Of a DNA stretch of 5,726 bases, positions 5,028 to 5,726 are shown one piece after another. The number at the start of each line of letters is the position of its first letter. The first letter of the stretch is position 1. Under the pieces are notes generated by a model. The model made no database searches. It saw nothing but the letters and a program-made list of their open reading frames with translations, and was not told the origin of the DNA. Source of the DNA: Candidatus Thorarchaeota archaeon (GTDB taxonomy: Archaea > Asgardarchaeota > Thorarchaeia > Thorarchaeales > Thorarchaeaceae); NCBI GenBank assembly GCA_029856425.1, contig JAHQWZ010000138.1, positions 1 through 5,726 of the forward strand, in the 5' to 3' direction. Both the position numbers and the translations under genes were made by a program.

Positions 5028-5726
5028 CTAAGACAAAGCTTTCGTTATTCTGAGTGTGATGATTGAATGCGCGTCAACTGGAACAGTCACGGTTGAATCT
5101 GAGCTAGATAGCTCTCCAATCACTTTCTCACAAAGGTCTACCAGCTCGACTTTCTCTATTGTAAATGGAAAGTCAATCGTTGCACTTCCGGTCGCACCAG
5201 CCATCTCGTAAAGACGGACTGTTATCTCATGTTCGGAAGTGCCTATCTTATGACATGAAAGGCCTAGTTCCATTCCCTCAATCGTAAGCAATGACTTTTC
5301 AGATGGTAGTTTGCCTCCGGAACCTTCCAATGGATAGCCAATCAAAGGTATCCTATGCTCTGCAGAAATCCTCCAAGCCAAGGCGTCCCTCCAAGAACCC
5401 TTGTGTGGAAATAAAGACATTCGGAATGAATGCTCTCCCCTCTCACGAGCAGTTTTTGACTCTTCAACGGCATCATCCCGTCCATGTGAGAGATGCTCTA
5501 CACTTCGCAACAGAGTCACACTGAGCAGCCCATCCCGGAATTGAAACTCATAAAGCCCAAAGACAGACAGCCCAATTCCAAAGTCGGGACCTGAACAATC
5601 GACCCAGTCCAACCCTGAGAAGAGTCCCTGGTTGCCGTCAGCCCATTCTCCAGGATCTTTCGGAGTGGCTCTCTTGGACTCTGCACCAAATTGCGAACCC
5701 ACTACAACCCGATCAGAGAATACGGT
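5028..5726 (-). CDS. GH38-family alpha-mannosidase, C-terminal part (cut by window edge)
   Basis: The frame is open from the right edge of the window to the TAG at 5030-5028, giving 232 visible residues of a longer protein. They match the C-terminal beta-domains of glycoside hydrolase family 38 alpha-mannosidases, which remove alpha-linked mannose from glycans. In fragment numbering, WVD at 41-43 followed by FGIGLSVFGLYEFQFRDG, then LLRS at 72-75, then EHSFRMSLFPHKGSW at 98-112, reproduces the usual order of the middle domain. The end has VRLYEMAG near 149-156 and closes with a strand containing ITLRI, as in the family's last domain. The catalytic alpha/beta barrel, with its zinc site and nucleophile, lies outside the window, so activity cannot be judged. 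The GTG at 5702 is internal, because the frame continues upstream with fitting residues (TVFSDRVV). No signal or membrane anchor is visible in this part. Confidence 0.85.
   Translation of the reverse strand, partial: TVFSDRVVVGSQFGAESKRATPKDPGEWADGNQGLFSGLDWVDCSGPDFGIGLSVFGLYEFQFRDGLLSVTLLRSVEHLSHGRDDAVEESKTARERGEHSFRMSLFPHKGSWRDALAWRISAEHRIPLIGYPLEGSGGKLPSEKSLLTIEGMELGLSCHKIGTSEHEITVRLYEMAGATGSATIDFPFTIEKVELVDLCEKVIGELSSSDSTVTVPVDAHSIITLRITKALS

Overview
The window looks archaeal. The aminotransferase resembles archaeal alanine aminotransferases, the two leaders of the small and mid-sized genes carry clear GGAGG-like Shine-Dalgarno sites, and two genes start with TTG. The longest gene combines an alpha-SNAP/TPR-like helical repeat, a beta-sandwich and a coiled coil, a eukaryote-like architecture that would fit an Asgard archaeon (for example a Thorarchaeota-like lineage). 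That lineage call is inference; no rRNA or other marker is present.

Layout: bases 1-42 appear to be the last codons of a + strand gene. A complete + strand PLP-dependent aminotransferase of the alanine aminotransferase type follows (167-1360). Everything to its right is coded on the - strand. Read in the direction of transcription, from right to left, these are: the 3' part of a GH38 alpha-mannosidase (5726-5028, cut by the window edge); a 288-residue two-domain protein of unknown function with a Cys-rich C-terminal domain (4927-4061); a 93-residue two-helix membrane protein ending in seven prolines (3969-3688); a 96-residue basic alpha/beta protein of unknown function (3517-3227); and the 592-residue TPR/Ig-like/coiled-coil protein (3155-1377). 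The last gene converges on the aminotransferase with only 16 bases between stop codons.

The - strand genes are co-directional but separated by 71 to about 170 bases, and each gap has its own translation signal and often a plausible promoter or hairpin. A single tight operon is therefore not obvious. The most striking non-coding structure is an 11-base-pair hairpin directly before the TTG start of the 288-residue gene, whose only bulge is the GAGG Shine-Dalgarno sequence. A second inverted repeat lies just before the Shine-Dalgarno of the membrane protein gene.

No tRNA, rRNA, CRISPR array, insertion sequence or attachment site was seen. No stretch over 300 bases lacks a gene. The genes do not form a recognisable pathway; the possible common theme is membrane-associated or adaptor proteins (TPR/Ig-like protein and polyproline membrane protein), which is only a suggestion.
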